Shown here: piece by piece, positions 25,800 to 38,082 of the stretch
Position numbering within the stretch: position 1 is the first letter of the stretch
Layout of the letters: each line of letters opens with the position of its first letter
NCBI GenBank assembly: GCA_009869945.1
Contig: WIXG01000372.1
Span: 1-64,000 of the forward strand
Direction of reading: 5' to 3'
Length of the DNA stretch: 64,000 bases
From: Mesaphorura yosii
Taxonomy: Eukaryota > Arthropoda > Collembola > Poduromorpha > Tullbergiidae
Notes under the pieces: generated by a model
What the model saw: the letters and a program-made list of their open reading frames with translations, nothing else
Told to the model about the DNA's origin: nothing
Databases searched by the model: none
Made by a program: the position numbers and the translations under genes

Positions 25800-27676
25800 T
25801 TATAAGCGACTATTTTGTGAGGTATCGTTCACGTTAAATAATATTTAAGTTAGAATAAGGTTCCATGTGAGGAAAAGTAGGGAGTGATAGCCACTAGCTA
25901 TGTCTTACGGATTGTCCGAGTACAGGGTTGCAATTGGAAGTTTGGAAGAACGTTCAATAGTATTAAAACTGAAAACCGGGGAATATAAATCAAGTCCACT
26001 TGAAGCCTTGGATAATTGTGATAGTTAAAGCAATAGAACTTTCCGCACTTGTATTACTAGAAATGTTCATTTTGTACGATGTTGAGAGTCTATTTTAGGG
26101 CAGAGGTCACGGGATGACTGAGAATGTGTTCAAGATCTTGTTCTCATCATTAGAATGTAAGGCATTCCTTGATGGAATATTTTCATTCTGATATCTGATT
26201 TGCCTAAAAGCCATTTTAGTCACGAGTTTTAATTTTAGTGTGCGTTAAGTCAGTAAGCAAGATTTCAATGAATGTGTATCAATGTACTTACCATAACTGC
26301 AGGTGCAGATTATTTTTGTTCACGCAACGCAGTCACAGTCACATCAGTCATGTCAGCAAGATAATCGTTTTGCTTTGCATTAGTCATTCCTTCAGCTGTC
26401 TTGTTTTGAACTTATGAAATAAAGCTTATTGTGTTTTTGCGACATGTCTTGCGAAATGATAATAATAGAATGGTTTAATGCATTGTACTCTGCTGGAATT
26501 TTACCACGACATTCGAGACTTTTCTTCGTTAAAAGGTTATGAGCTCTTGGGAAATTTTGAGAAGCGCTGACTCACGACACTCACGGGCATGTATTTTATG
26601 ATTTATAGCTTCACTCCGGCTCTGGCTCTCCCGGCATTCTGCTGGGGCAAAACGAAGCAGCACGAAGACAAAAATTTTTATCAGCGTGAATAAACTCTGG
26701 CTTTTTGCTTTTGACGTTTCATATGGAAAGCTTCAATAAACGTACATCAAAATATTTACATTGCTTGTAAAAATCGATTTATTATCCGATTTCACTTTTC
26801 ACTCATCATTTGCGAGCGACAGATGAGGGTCAGCCGATATGTCTGCAATCTGGATCAATTCTTTTATCGCTGACCTAGCCTTGACCGCATTCCGCTTATT
26901 AATTTATGTCAAAGCAATTTTCCATCAGCCTTTGTTCAGTATAGATTAGATACGGATTATTGGGTGCAAACGGCAGTAGCATCAATAACCAGCGTGGCAT
27001 GTCATTGCTGATTTGAGTCTCATATCGCAACACGTGCATATGTAATGCTTTTATTCTTTTTATTGTCATTTTCCAAATTGCAAAAAATTGCACCGAGCTA
27101 GAATAGGAGGAAGCACAAAATTCGATTATGAATTGACGCTTTTGGCACTTGTATAAATGTGAATCGAGCGAGCGTGCATCGTCCGCCAATAATTTATCAA
27201 ATACGAATTATGTGATGCCCTCCGCCGTACCGATTGGTAGCAGTGAATTGCATGCAAGTACTGGAAGTACTGATGTGTGACTGTTTGAATAGAATCACGA
27301 ATTAGATGGATTAGGCTCCAAGCATTATCATGCGTTAATAATGAGATGAGATATCAAGCTGATTGCTTAAAGTGCATGCATTCTAGAAGTCTGGACTCCG
27401 AACCGGACCGAGCTGGACTTAACTGACTTGAGACACTATTCCACCGATGTCAAAATACTTCCGTTTGAGGCGTTTTAATTTTGACTTCGCTGAGTATTTT
27501 GCATTCACCTTACGCGAGTCAATAGCGTCGCGTCCCAGGCATATCTTGATTGGCAATAATGAATGAAAAAGTGGAAAGCACTTTAAGCTCTGCTAGGCGT
27601 GCTAGATGATAAACAATAAGTTGTGGTTGGCTTTGTAGGCTTTATTGACATTCCTTTCTTCATTAATTGCTTCAGC
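25800..27676. other. Intergenic between SPT and trehalose gene
   Basis: Nothing recognised. The 96-codon minus frame at 26899-27189 has no family features. The right-hand end is presumably promoter of the trehalose gene. Confidence 0.55.
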
Positions 27677-27857
27677 TTTCGAGCACTAATCAGTTTCAAT
27701 TCAGCAGCAAAACTGTGAGCATCAATAACGATATAAAGGACGAGAAACTAGTCGCTCCTGGACGCTCGTTTACCGTGTTAAGTCAACGCTCGTTACGCAA
27801 GCTGAACAAGCTGCCCCCTCACCTGACCGACAAGGAGAATCACGGGCAGCACATCGC
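27677..27857 (+). other. Probable upstream exon of the TPS gene, open frame without ATG
   Basis: A 181-nt stretch bounded by acceptor TTGCTTCAG and donor GTAAGTCGG. One frame is open throughout (from LSSTNQFQF to TDKENHGQHI) but has no ATG. Joined to the next acceptor at 29856 that frame soon reaches TGA, before the TPS start codon. So it is most simply a 5' UTR exon; it could also be the internal exon of another transcript. The TGA is the only stop between this exon and the TPS domain in that joined frame. Confidence 0.4.
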
Positions 27858-29855
27858 GTAAGTCGGTTTCGCATTATCTTGTCATTCGTTCAGTCGTTGA
27901 TTTCGCTGAAAGTGTGCGTTCGATTCGGATCAGACTCGCCAGATTAGATGTTACATATGCTGGTTCTTACTGTATTTGCGCATCATTAATTAATGTCTGC
28001 CTACTGCCTGATAAATGCGAGAAGTCCCACTCAACGTCGCTACCAGTCTGATCTAGACACCAGCACAAATCAAGAGCAAGGCTTTACCTTCACTGAACAA
28101 ACAAGGTCTGCTCCGATGCGATAAATTAAAGGAAAATTGACCCTTCTTTAACACATGAGTGTCTGACCTGAATCGACTAAATGTCAAAATCAGAGAGAAT
28201 GGAGAGTCCAAATCAACCTTTTGCCTAACACCCACACAGCCGAATTAAATAGTTCCCTACTCTGAGCACATAGAAGGGTAAGTTCAGGCAAACCTCTTAA
28301 CATTCATTCAAGTCCAGGGACCACTTTCAATGCCAACTTGCAGAAAGTACCGTCCACTCAATTCCAAGTTAACGCCAGTCTTTTTGCTCAAGATAAATCA
28401 TAAATCACCAGATTACTTCATCGGACGAGTATTGAAGTTATGTCTCACACTTTCTTGCGCCGTAATGAGAATTGCTAGAATTTTCTTTTACTTGACGCAT
28501 ACTCTAGTAATTTCTTTATATTTTTGTGTGGTCGGTCGTATTAGTGCTACTATCAGTGGCAATGTGGTTACCATTCCCATTGCCACACACAGCTAGCCAC
28601 CTAGCTCATCCGAGTTCTCAGTAGTCTACGATGTCCTCTCGATGTCTTGATGTTGATGTTTTCAGCGTGGATTACGTAATGTACATACACAATTCATCAA
28701 GACGTTCAACCAGTAAAAGCAATAAGCAAAGTATCGTGCACAGTGCATGCGTGTCAGGAATGGCATTACCAATTTTTGTAAACAAACGGCAGTTTATTTT
28801 CTGATGTGAAGTTGAAGTTGAAGGCAAGCAGAAGCAGCGAGCAGCAGGAACAAACTCCTCAGGAGTGGTAATGTAATGCATCCTAAATATAACCACCATG
28901 CATGTAGTTTCAAATCAAAACGATAATTTGGTAGAAGATAGGAGCAGAAGCAGAAGCAGAGGAGAGAACGTTGCCTCAGCTGGCTGCATATCTCGGTCCG
29001 GTACTTTTCCATCAGTTTAAATTTAACACGCGAGAGTAGGAGAATTCGGGTCCGTTGGAGGCGGTGTAAGAAAGTTTGTAGGTCGGTAACTTTCCATGGT
29101 CCTAACAAATGCAGGAGCGCTTTTAGAAGTTTCGTCATCGCTGTGCCCTCGTACTCGTTTCACAAAATTCTACGCACGAGGGAAGTGCATCACTGCTGAG
29201 AGAATGTAGTAGAAAGGGAATGAACCCAAATTTTGTTACCATCTGAAGCATTAGGAAGTAGACCCAGGCAAGAGCCTTGCTGCTCGCAATTCCACAGTAT
29301 GGGGCTCTTGTTCTTCTCAGTTTGGAGCTCGCATTTAGCATGAGTATGTCAGTCAGTCAGCATTTGGTCTTTGTGTTGAGAAAGTATTGGGTTTCCCAGC
29401 TCTGTCCTATTCTGTTCTTGTACTGGTTCCTCCTCGAGAGAAACCACGCAATAGCGAACGGAAAAACTGATCTGGGGCAAGAAAGCTGAGTGACCTTCGG
29501 AATATTGAACATAACTTTAGAAGCCGAAAACTTTCCAGGAAAGAGAAAGAAAGATTGGTTGGGATCCTCCGCACAACTCAGTAGCTGGAACATTCTCAAT
29601 GCATTTACATTAACGTTTCTCGGTTTTTCAGTAGTTTTCCAGCAAATCCCTACATTTCTCAGTTTTAGCTGTATGAACATTTAACTTCCTTATTCTGTTA
29701 GCTTAGTTATACTATCCGGTGACAGTACATAATTTTAGAAGCCAGTGTGGTAATACAAAAGTACAAATATATCTTCCTATTTAATTGTACTGTGTGCAAG
29801 TTGTATGTGTGTGCTAGGAACAAGAAGAGAATGCAATTCAATCGATATTTTTCAG
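27858..29855 (+). other. Probable 5' UTR intron of the TPS gene
   Basis: About 2 kb between the donor after 27857 and the acceptor TTTTTCAG ending at 29855. Contains short purine-rich runs (GAAGCAGAAGCAGAG near 28945) and several open frames on both strands that overlap one another and resemble nothing known. Confidence 0.4.
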
Positions 29856-29988
29856 AGTCAAGAGCATTTGAGGATTAGACGTTAACGCGTCAACAACTGA
29901 AGTCGGCGTCAACCGTGCATTCTACTTTTCTACTCTGGCCACAGTGAACAGCCAAGCCAGTTATTGTGACTTTCTCAACAATTCGATT

Positions 29989-32900
29989 ATGCCAGCTTCA
30001 ACTGCAACAATCACCATCAACAATGAGACGGGTCCTGGGGATTCGTCCTCGAACAACACGGCCGGTCATCAAAACAGCAGCCACGCTTCAGCATCAGCTG
30101 GAACGCTCATTGTTGTATCAAATCGACTTCCATTCATTCTCAAATATAATGAGACAACTGAGAAATTCGAACGACATGCCAGGTAAAAACAATTTTGACG
30201 ACACTTTCCAATGCTTTAGTTTTATTTCCATAAAGCAACCGAGTTTGCGAGATCCTCTGATTAAATTGTCCGTTCATATTTTGTACTATTGCCAGTTTTG
30301 CGAGTCTGTTGCAGCTCAACTTAAGAGATCAAAACATCTGCAACTAAGACAGGATTACATGAGATCAGTTGTCATTGATCTCCTTTAATGGAGCCTGGGG
30401 CAGTTAAAGATAAATAAATGTCATAAGGTCATTGCCATTTCACTCTTGTTTGAACTGCGAGGATTTTTCGGTTTCTGTTTTTGTAACATTAATACATTTC
30501 CAGTATTGGCAGTCTTGAGTAATTAATATGACAGGATAGGATAAACGTCAGTACTCAAGACAATTACTGTTTACCTTCTCGCTGGGTCATGTTTCTGTTG
30601 ACAAAGATTTGAATAGCAGTAAACAGTCTATCCTGCCTGCAGCTTAGCATTAGCATGAACATAATCCGGATAATCAAGTTTCTTTTGTGTACATACGAGT
30701 ATAGACGTGATTCGACGCTTTTCTGGAAGTGAGTAGATTTAAATACAATGATTGTGATGCAGATGCAAGTCAGCAAGCCCCGAAACGGGCTACAATAAAA
30801 ATTGGCATAACATGTGACGGAAAATTTTGGTCCAGTTATCGGGTCGTGGCCGTGATAGCGAGAAGCGGGTTCAAAGATCATGATTCGATTCAGGGTTCGT
30901 ACGCTTGCTTTTTATTCACACGCCCATGGCTCTCCGACTACTGCACTGCCACTACATAAAATTACGTAACAGCAAAACACACGAGTTGCGTGATACGGTA
31001 ACTTGCAGTGCGAGATCAGAATGAAGACTTTATTGCGCCAGGGAGAGACAGTAAATTTCTGGAAATCTCAAACGCTCAAATTATTCGCCGCTGTTATTTT
31101 CGTCGAACTAGTTAGGCTTCACATGCTACCGGGTGAAAATAACATCGCGTAATGAGTATTCTGCAACAACTGTGGGCAAAATGTGTTTAATTAATCTCAA
31201 ACAGCATTTGGGAAATATTGGCTTTCTTCTAATGGAACCTCGTGGTAAATAAATCTCTTTGTGTTGGATTGACTGCGGTTAGTCGCTCGTGTCTGTTAAT
31301 TGGCCTTCAGACTTCAGACGCTTGCTTTGGAAACTTTCAATTCAAATTCCGTGAACATTTGGCGAATGTGAGAATGATCTCGTCTCATGTGCTGAACGTG
31401 CTCTTCTTTATTTCGCTGGACCAGTCTGATGTGGTTTGATTTGGGGCTTTGATTCAAAAGATTGGGATTGCATCATGCCAGTGCGTGCAGGATATGTGGA
31501 AAGCGAGGATGAATTGCCTGCTTGGCTAGCCAAATAATTTGCGAGTCGACGAGTCGAGCCATGCCATTAAAGTGCAGATTGTCACCGCAGAGGATCATGA
31601 ACCTATCAACTTCGTAATGCATGATCCTAATTGTGCTCATAATAGCCTTGATGCTTTGCCAGTTTCGTAGGTGTGCATGGTAAATGGAATCACATCTGGT
31701 TTTCGATTTATTGCATGGGTCTAGAACCACATACGTCACGCCGCAGAACGCAGCGTTCTACTATTGGCTTTCTTGATTCATCTTCGTCTTCATTAATGCG
31801 GCAGGACAACTGTTTTCTTTCGAATTTGCGGTACGATCGCATTTTTGGGTTTGGGTACAACACTCAGGACTTCGCAAATCATTTTCATTTCGTGGGAAAT
31901 TTCATGAGGATAGTTTTATAAAATGATCATAGTATTATCGTGTGCTTGTGATTCCAGTTGATATCGTGTAAATCGCATATGTATGCCAAGGTACAAGTGT
32001 AATTGTTTTGATGCGGGGCAATCAGTTCGAGCACGAAATCGAAAATTCACATTCCCACACCGCTCTTGTGCTTGACGGAGTAGGACAATCCTGTAGTTGA
32101 TAGAAACTGATTTCATAGATTATGGCATTACCATACACCCTATAGTCCCAGATATTTTTAAACAGTTCTACAATTCCTTGCTTTTCTCACGCGAATGTTA
32201 ATTCGATCGCGGAAAGTTTCCAGAGTAATAAAACTGAGCGGCATGATTGATGACGGTGACGGAGTCATAGGCTGACATCCAGCAGACAATTTCTTAGCAG
32301 GAAATTCCTAGAGGAATTTCCTGATTGATGATGATGATTGAACAAATGAACGGAAATGTTCACGTTTATATGTGCTCACAAATCATGTGCGTGGTGTATG
32401 ATCATTTTCAGTGCTGGTGGACTCGTCAGCGCCGTCGCGCCGGTCGTTGTACAATGCAAAGGACTCTGGGTCGGGTGGCCAGGAATTCATGCGGAAGACA
32501 TCGACTCCGCCGGAGCCATCGTAATTCCTGAGGCTAATCCCAATGATAAGACACCCACAGCGGAACTGAAGCCCGAACAGGTAGTTCGTTTTAGCCGGTC
32601 GTCCGCAACGTGACATTCTAGAAGCGTCCGATGATTAAATGGCTTCTTAAACTTTTCAGATGATTTGCGTTGCTGTCGACAAAGAAACATTCTTGTCATA
32701 TTACAATGACTGCTGCAACGGGTAAACTTTCGGATATGCTCGCCAAGAACACGTAATACGAACACCTTTTAAAATCAATTATATTTTCTCGTTTAACAGG
32801 ACTTTTTGGCCGCTTTTCCATTCAATGTCTGATAAAGCCATTTTTAGTGGAGAGAGTTGGGATGTAATGATCTAAATCTTCTCTTATTTTCATTTTTTAA

Positions 32901-35900
32901 CTCTGCTCCGGAACTGTATCAAAACGTATTTCAACAATAATTTATTTTCCAGGCGTACGTGAGAGTGAATAACATCTTCGCGGAGAAGACTCTCGAGGCT
33001 CTTCGATCAGCCAACGAGTCATTGGACCCGGATGCTCCCGTCCCACTGATCTGGTTGCATGATTACCATTTGATGGTTGCTGCAAACGCAATCAGACAAG
33101 CAGCTGACAACGAGAATTTGAGATGCAAAATCGGATTCTTTCTTCATAGTAAAAACGGAATGGACATTATAAAATAATGTCTAAAATATGTCAATTTTAT
33201 AATTTCATTCCATTATACTTCCTTAGTTCCTTTCCCACCATGGGACATCTTCCGGCTATTCCCCAGCGATGACGAACTATTGCAGGGACTCCTCGCTTGT
33301 GACTTGGTTGCGTTCCACATCAATGATTACTGCTTGAACTTCATTGATTGCTGCGAAAGACGTCTGGGATGTCGTGTGGATCGTAAGTCCATGCTTGTGG
33401 AACATGGCGGACGAACGGTAAGTTAGTTAGCTGATTCATTATTCAGCTTTCTTCACTTGCTCGTTTCACTTGACAGGTTAGAGTTAGAGCGCTTCCGATT
33501 GGCATCCCTTACGACAACTTTGTTGAGCTGGCTGAAAATGCACCAAAAATGTTCTCTGCAACTGGACAAAAGTTGATTTTGGGTGTCGATCGTTTGGACT
33601 ACACAAAAGGGCTTGTCAATCGTTTGAAGGCCTTTGAGAGACTTTTAGAGGTTCATCCACAGTACAAGGAGCAGGTAAGTTCGTCGTGTGAATTACTGAC
33701 ATCATGTTCGTATGCTGCATACTATTGCATTGACGTCCTGATTCAGGTTACCCTTTTACAAATCGCTGTGCCATCTCGTACTGATGTCAAAGAATATCAG
33801 GACCTTAAAGAAGAGCTTGACCAACTGGTTGGAAGCATAAATGGAAGATTCACGTAAGTAACAAGTTAACTCTTTTATAATCATAATTTGCACTCATTGC
33901 TTTTATGAATTCAGGACACCGAATTGGTCCCCGATCCGTTACATTTATGGCTACGTGAGTCAAGCTGAGTTGGCTGGCTTCTACAGGTAAATGACGTCAA
34001 CCACGTTTCCTCTATTACTACTTTCAATTTCAAGTATGACGTCAGCTCGCCTCGACATTTGAGAAAACGTCTAATTAAAATGAAACGAAGAGATTGACTT
34101 TTGAGTTTGTTCTGAGATTAACGCTAATTGTTATTTACGTTTCTTGACAGGGACTCTGCCGTTGGGTGGGTTTCTCCGCTACGCGACGGCATGAATTTGG
34201 TTGCGAAAGAGTTCGTAGCATGTCAAATAAAGGAGCCAGGTGTCTTGATCCTATCTCCCTTTGCTGGCGCCGGTGAGTTTATATTTAGACAGTGGTATTG
34301 ATTTAACCATTTATTGCTGTCGAGTAATGAGTGCTTGGATTCCGACATCTAAGGGTTCCCGTACCTAATTAATTGATCATCGATTGCTTTTGTTTAGGTG
34401 AAATGATGCACGAAGCTCTGATGGTGAATCCATACGACTTGGACGATTCAGCCGAAACGTTGCACAGAGCTCTGTCGATGCCGTTGGATGAGCGTGAAGT
34501 TCGCATGTCCCATCTCCGGAGACGTATGTCAATATTTTGATGTATCTTAGAATACAAGATGTTTGAGAATCTGTGTATCTCGAATCCGTTCAGTTTATTG
34601 TAAAAACATTCTTATACAGGAGAGCAAATCTACAATGTTGATTATTGGATGAAGTCGTTCCTCAAAGTAAACAACCTCATAATTGAATCGTGACCTTCAG
34701 AGCACGCCTGTAAGCTATAATATAACTTTGCCTATGGAAAAATAGAACATGGGAAGTCTCATTATGGAAGACGGCGATGATGTTTTACCGACCACTATGA
34801 CGCCAGTGACCATGGATGATTTCGAAGAATATCTTGCAAAGTACGTTGGGTCTACTTGCAAGCTGGCTTTGCTTTTGGATTATGATGGCACACTTGCTCC
34901 AAGTAAGGAAACAATGGGAGAAATTGACTGAATTTCTCTCTGGATTACCGAATAATATTACATGATTTTTCTACCTGATTCCAGTTTGCCCGCATCCGGA
35001 TTTGGCAGTTTTGCCTCCAGAGACGAAGAGAGTAAGTTTCAATTATGTTGAGCATTGTTTGTTTTTTGGTTATTTACTCTGCGTATGAAAATATTCAGGT
35101 CTTGGAAAGATTGTCTCACATGTCCGATGTCTATATCGCCGTTGTTTCTGGGAGGAATGTTGACAACGTAAAGGAGATGGTTGGCATCGAAGATATCACG
35201 TACGCCGGAAATCACGGACTGGAAATTCTGCATCCGGACGGAACAAAATTTGTACATCCTATGCCGCTGGCTTACGAAGAGAAAGTTCGCACGTTGTTGA
35301 AACAACTACAGGAAGAGGTGGGTTTAACAGAAGGTCTAAGTCCGGGGCAGATTTCCGGGATGTTGCCATCACGCATTTCATCTTCTCCTCAGTTGACTCA
35401 TGGAGGAGCGTGGGTTGAAAATAAGGGCGCTGTTCTCACATTTCACTACCGTGAAGTACCGAGTATCGAAAGACCAGAGTTAATAAAAAAGGTTCATGCC
35501 ATGATGGTTGAGAACGGATTTTCTGTGGGCCATGGTCATTGTGTTCTTGAGGTGAGCACTTTATTAAGTTCGTCCTTAATCTTTCGGTCAGTGCTGTAAA
35601 ATTGCTTGTACCTGTTAGGCAAGACCACCTGTCCTCTGGAACAAAGGTAAGTAGTCAGTTTAAAATCATTGAGAGATTACTGAAAATGGCTGAGACGTGA
35701 ATTTATTGATTGGAACTTTCTCAGGACGTGCTTCAATTTACATTCTTCGCACGGCTTTTGGTGTTGATTGGCACGAGCGTGTCAGAATTATTTACGCCGG
35801 TGACGACATTACCGATGAAGATGCTATTGTGGTGAGTATCCAGCAGTCCAGCTTCGATTGAACAGCCTTAACAATAGTGGCATGACTCAATGCTAACATG

Positions 35901-36186
35901 ACACTGAATTCACAGGCACTGAAGGGTATGGCAATGACGTTCAGGGTGACCCCGTCACACACTGTTCGAACTCAAGCAAACAAACGTCTTCCAAGCACTG
36001 ATTCTGTTCTCATGATGCTAAAATGGGTCGAGCGTCACATGAGTAAGTTATCGCAAATATTACTTCGGCTCCCCTGATTTTGGAAATCATGGGTCAAAAC
36101 TTTGTATGATTTCAGGCCGTCGTAAGCCGAGACTGTTGTCTGGAAGCACTCCAACAAGCAAGCAGCTTCTATCACTGGTCGAGTGA
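29989..36186 (+). CDS. Trehalose-6-phosphate synthase/phosphatase (fused)
   Basis: Makes trehalose-6-phosphate from UDP-glucose and glucose-6-phosphate; the second half is the phosphatase-type domain. Exons: 29989-30182, 32412-32580, 32660-32721, 32800-32863, 32953-33148, 33227-33417, 33477-33674, 33747-33853, 33915-33986, 34151-34272, 34398-34523, 34620-34666, 34746-34902, 34985-35031, 35099-35551, 35619-35646, 35725-35831, 35916-36042, 36116-36186. Total 2538 nt, 845 residues, or 820 if 35318-35392 is spliced out. GT20 domain: [50 protein letters not shown] (Arg331, Lys336 of the sugar-nucleotide site) and [13 protein letters not shown]. Phosphatase domain: [11 protein letters not shown] (Asp561, Asp563), [13 protein letters not shown] and [10 protein letters not shown], all acidic residues kept. 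ATG 29989 is preceded in frame by TGA just inside the exon. No signal peptide; cytosolic. Confidence 0.95.
30183..32411 (+). other. First coding intron of TPS gene
   Basis: A 2.2-kb intron, far longer than the 60-160 bp introns after it, so a candidate place for enhancers. It contains the perfect palindrome at 32298-32323. No exon or transposon recognised. Confidence 0.6.
32298..32323. repeat. 11-bp-arm palindrome in TPS intron
   Basis: CAGGAAATTCC, four-base loop TAGA, GGAATTTCCTG: perfect arms. Each arm also resembles a kappaB-type half site (GGAAATTCC). It lies 88 bp upstream of the second coding exon. Confidence 0.85.
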
Positions 36187-36370
36187 AAAATACTTCTTAA
36201 AAATTAATATAGACTCCAGTTTCCTTGTAGTGCTTTTGCATCTCTTAATCTGTAGCTTCAAATCTGTCCACTTTTCCGTCTGTGATAACTGCTCAGAAGT
36301 TAACGCTTAATGATTACTCTTAATCTTACTCAACAATGTACATCACCTTTAATCAGAATAAGATTGTCTG

Positions 36371-36376
36371 ATTAAA
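36371..36376 (+). terminator. Possible polyadenylation signal of TPS gene
   Basis: ATTAAA, the common variant signal, 185 bp after the TGA of the main isoform and before the candidate alternative last exon. Confidence 0.35.
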
Positions 36377-36446
36377 GATTGATTGTTTAACACCGCCTCA
36401 AAGCTTCAACTTGCCAGCGTATTGTATAACTGATTTGTATTCATAG

Positions 36447-36566
36447 GTGGGAGAAGAAGGTTTGCTAACGAGCGTGGCTTTTCCAATGGACGGCGCATTC
36501 TCTCCTTCGAACGGAATTGGTGACGGAGTTGGCTATGCAACAAGTCACTTGAACGAGGCCGACTAG
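36447..36566 (+). CDS. Candidate alternative last exon of TPS
   Basis: After acceptor TGTATTCATAG, a 39-codon frame runs VGEEGLLTSVAFPMDGAF through to HLNEAD and TAG at 36564-36566. It is protein-like in composition and in phase 0. The only phase-0 donor in the last TPS exon is CTG|GTCGAG at 36177-36178, which is weak; used, it would replace the final VE with these 39 residues (about 857-882 in all). The stronger-looking GTAAGC donor in that exon is in another phase and leads to a different short tail. Confidence 0.35.
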   Translation: MGEEGLLTSVAFPMDGAFSPSNGIGDGVGYATSHLNEAD

Positions 36567-37507
36567 CAATTGTCGCGGCCTTGTTGCTCTTCCTCATTCT
36601 TTCTTGTTGCAAATTTGTATTCTCGGTCCGAAAACATTTCGTGAGTTCAAAATATCGCGACGGGATCTACAACATGAATCTCGAGCGACCTTGACCTCAT
36701 TATGGCGCACCCTGTAATGTTTTATTTCTGAATGCAGATACGTGCCAGCAAGACATCACGCACCATTGATATACACGAAAACACGTCAAATCCTCAACAA
36801 TGCAAAATATCCTGTTCAGTCAAATTCAAGATATACGATTAACAATATTCATGTGCAAAGTAATCAAGTATTTTCTACGCAATGATAGAACTGAAAATGT
36901 CAATTGTGATGATACAAGACCAAGATCATTAGTCATGAAAAACAAATGGGGACGTTACTTTTGAAATTTGGGAAGATTTTGTCGTCTGTATTTTCTTACA
37001 AACTAAGAAAATGAATCTCTGCATTAGTTGTACTGTAATTTGTAATGGTAACTGATATGATATATGCTTTTGATGTTACCAGTCAATCCAGTTAACATGA
37101 AGTTGTAGTCGTTCGTAAGGAAGCAATAACAATGAGCGTATGACATCGATAGTTGCAAGGTGTATTAAATCGATATTCTATCAGCTACGTGGCTAAGTCA
37201 AGAGTCATCTTCAATTACAATTGTCAAGACTGAGTGAAATTTTAGAATACTTCAGTTTCTTCTATTTCTGTTTCATCATACGCGCAGTTATCCATACCTT
37301 AGTTAATTTACTTAATCCATTTTAAATTGAACTGCTTTACAATGCGCTTTGTTATTTGATTTGGAGTTTTGAAGACGATGATTTTCTTAAACAGTTTTTG
37401 TTCTCATTTAGCAGGTATGATAGTCTCTTTAGATTAGATATTGCTTTCATTTTGTATTTTAAGCATTTTTCCATTCAGTTTGGCTTCTCTTATTATAATT
37501 ATGAAGC
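36567..37507. other. Intergenic after TPS
   Basis: AT-rich, no exon recognised on either strand. Confidence 0.6.
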
Positions 37508-37843
37508 TCACTTGATTATATGCAAAGGATGAAGGAAATAAAGCACCATATTCTCGCGTTTTACCCAATAAACACAAATTCGAACTTTTAAAATTCTTAA
37601 CATAACATCCGCTCGTGGCCCGTGTGGTGATTGGAATTGAAATCCATTATTGACTGCTTTATGTGCCAATTCGTTGGCTTTGAGCATGGAAATAATAAAC
37701 TCGGGTCCATGGTTTGCCATTTCTAGGTGTTGTGTTGTGGCATATCTGAAACTTTCATGGAAGTCTAATCTGGATGGTGCACCTATGAACAAACCCGAAG
37801 ACCCGATAGGAACCCGACAGAGGTAAGAGAGAACTTGGGACAT
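37508..37843 (-). CDS. Unassigned 111-codon open frame
   Basis: ATG at 37843 (context GCAATGTCC) opens MSQVLSYLCRVPIGSSGLF; the middle, LEMANHGPEFIISMLKANEL, reads like helical protein and GFQFQSPHGPRADVMLR like a coded segment. The last part (VYWVKRENMVLYFLHPLH) looks less natural, so an intron could start near GTAAAAC around 37560. It is head to head with FIBP, 239 bp between start codons, a typical divergent-promoter spacing. I recognise no family. It may be a small real gene, a 5' exon of one, or chance. Confidence 0.4.
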   Translation of the reverse strand: MSQVLSYLCRVPIGSSGLFIGAPSRLDFHESFRYATTQHLEMANHGPEFIISMLKANELAHKAVNNGFQFQSPHGPRADVMLRILKVRICVYWVKRENMVLYFLHPLHIIK

Positions 37844-38082
37844 TGCAGAAAGTTTCTTTTAGCCTCGCTCGTGGTCTACTGCTTACAAAAGTCATCTTTG
37901 TTGCTTTCAGCAGAAGATGAGGCTTACAGAAAAAAGACAGCGGCATAGTTCTGTTCAATTTCATCTCAACTTCGCAACTCAAAATTCATTCACAGTCAAT
38001 TGTTGCAGGTTCAATTAAAGTTAGCATAATTACACATAAGGACTCAGAACAAAATTGGAAAGGCCGCAAAACTATTCCAACC

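Noticed and set aside
28794-29138. 114-codon minus frame, leucine-rich and membrane-like
   Set aside because: Its content comes from CAG/AAG-type runs on the other strand and no known membrane protein is matched; lies in the probable TPS 5' intron.
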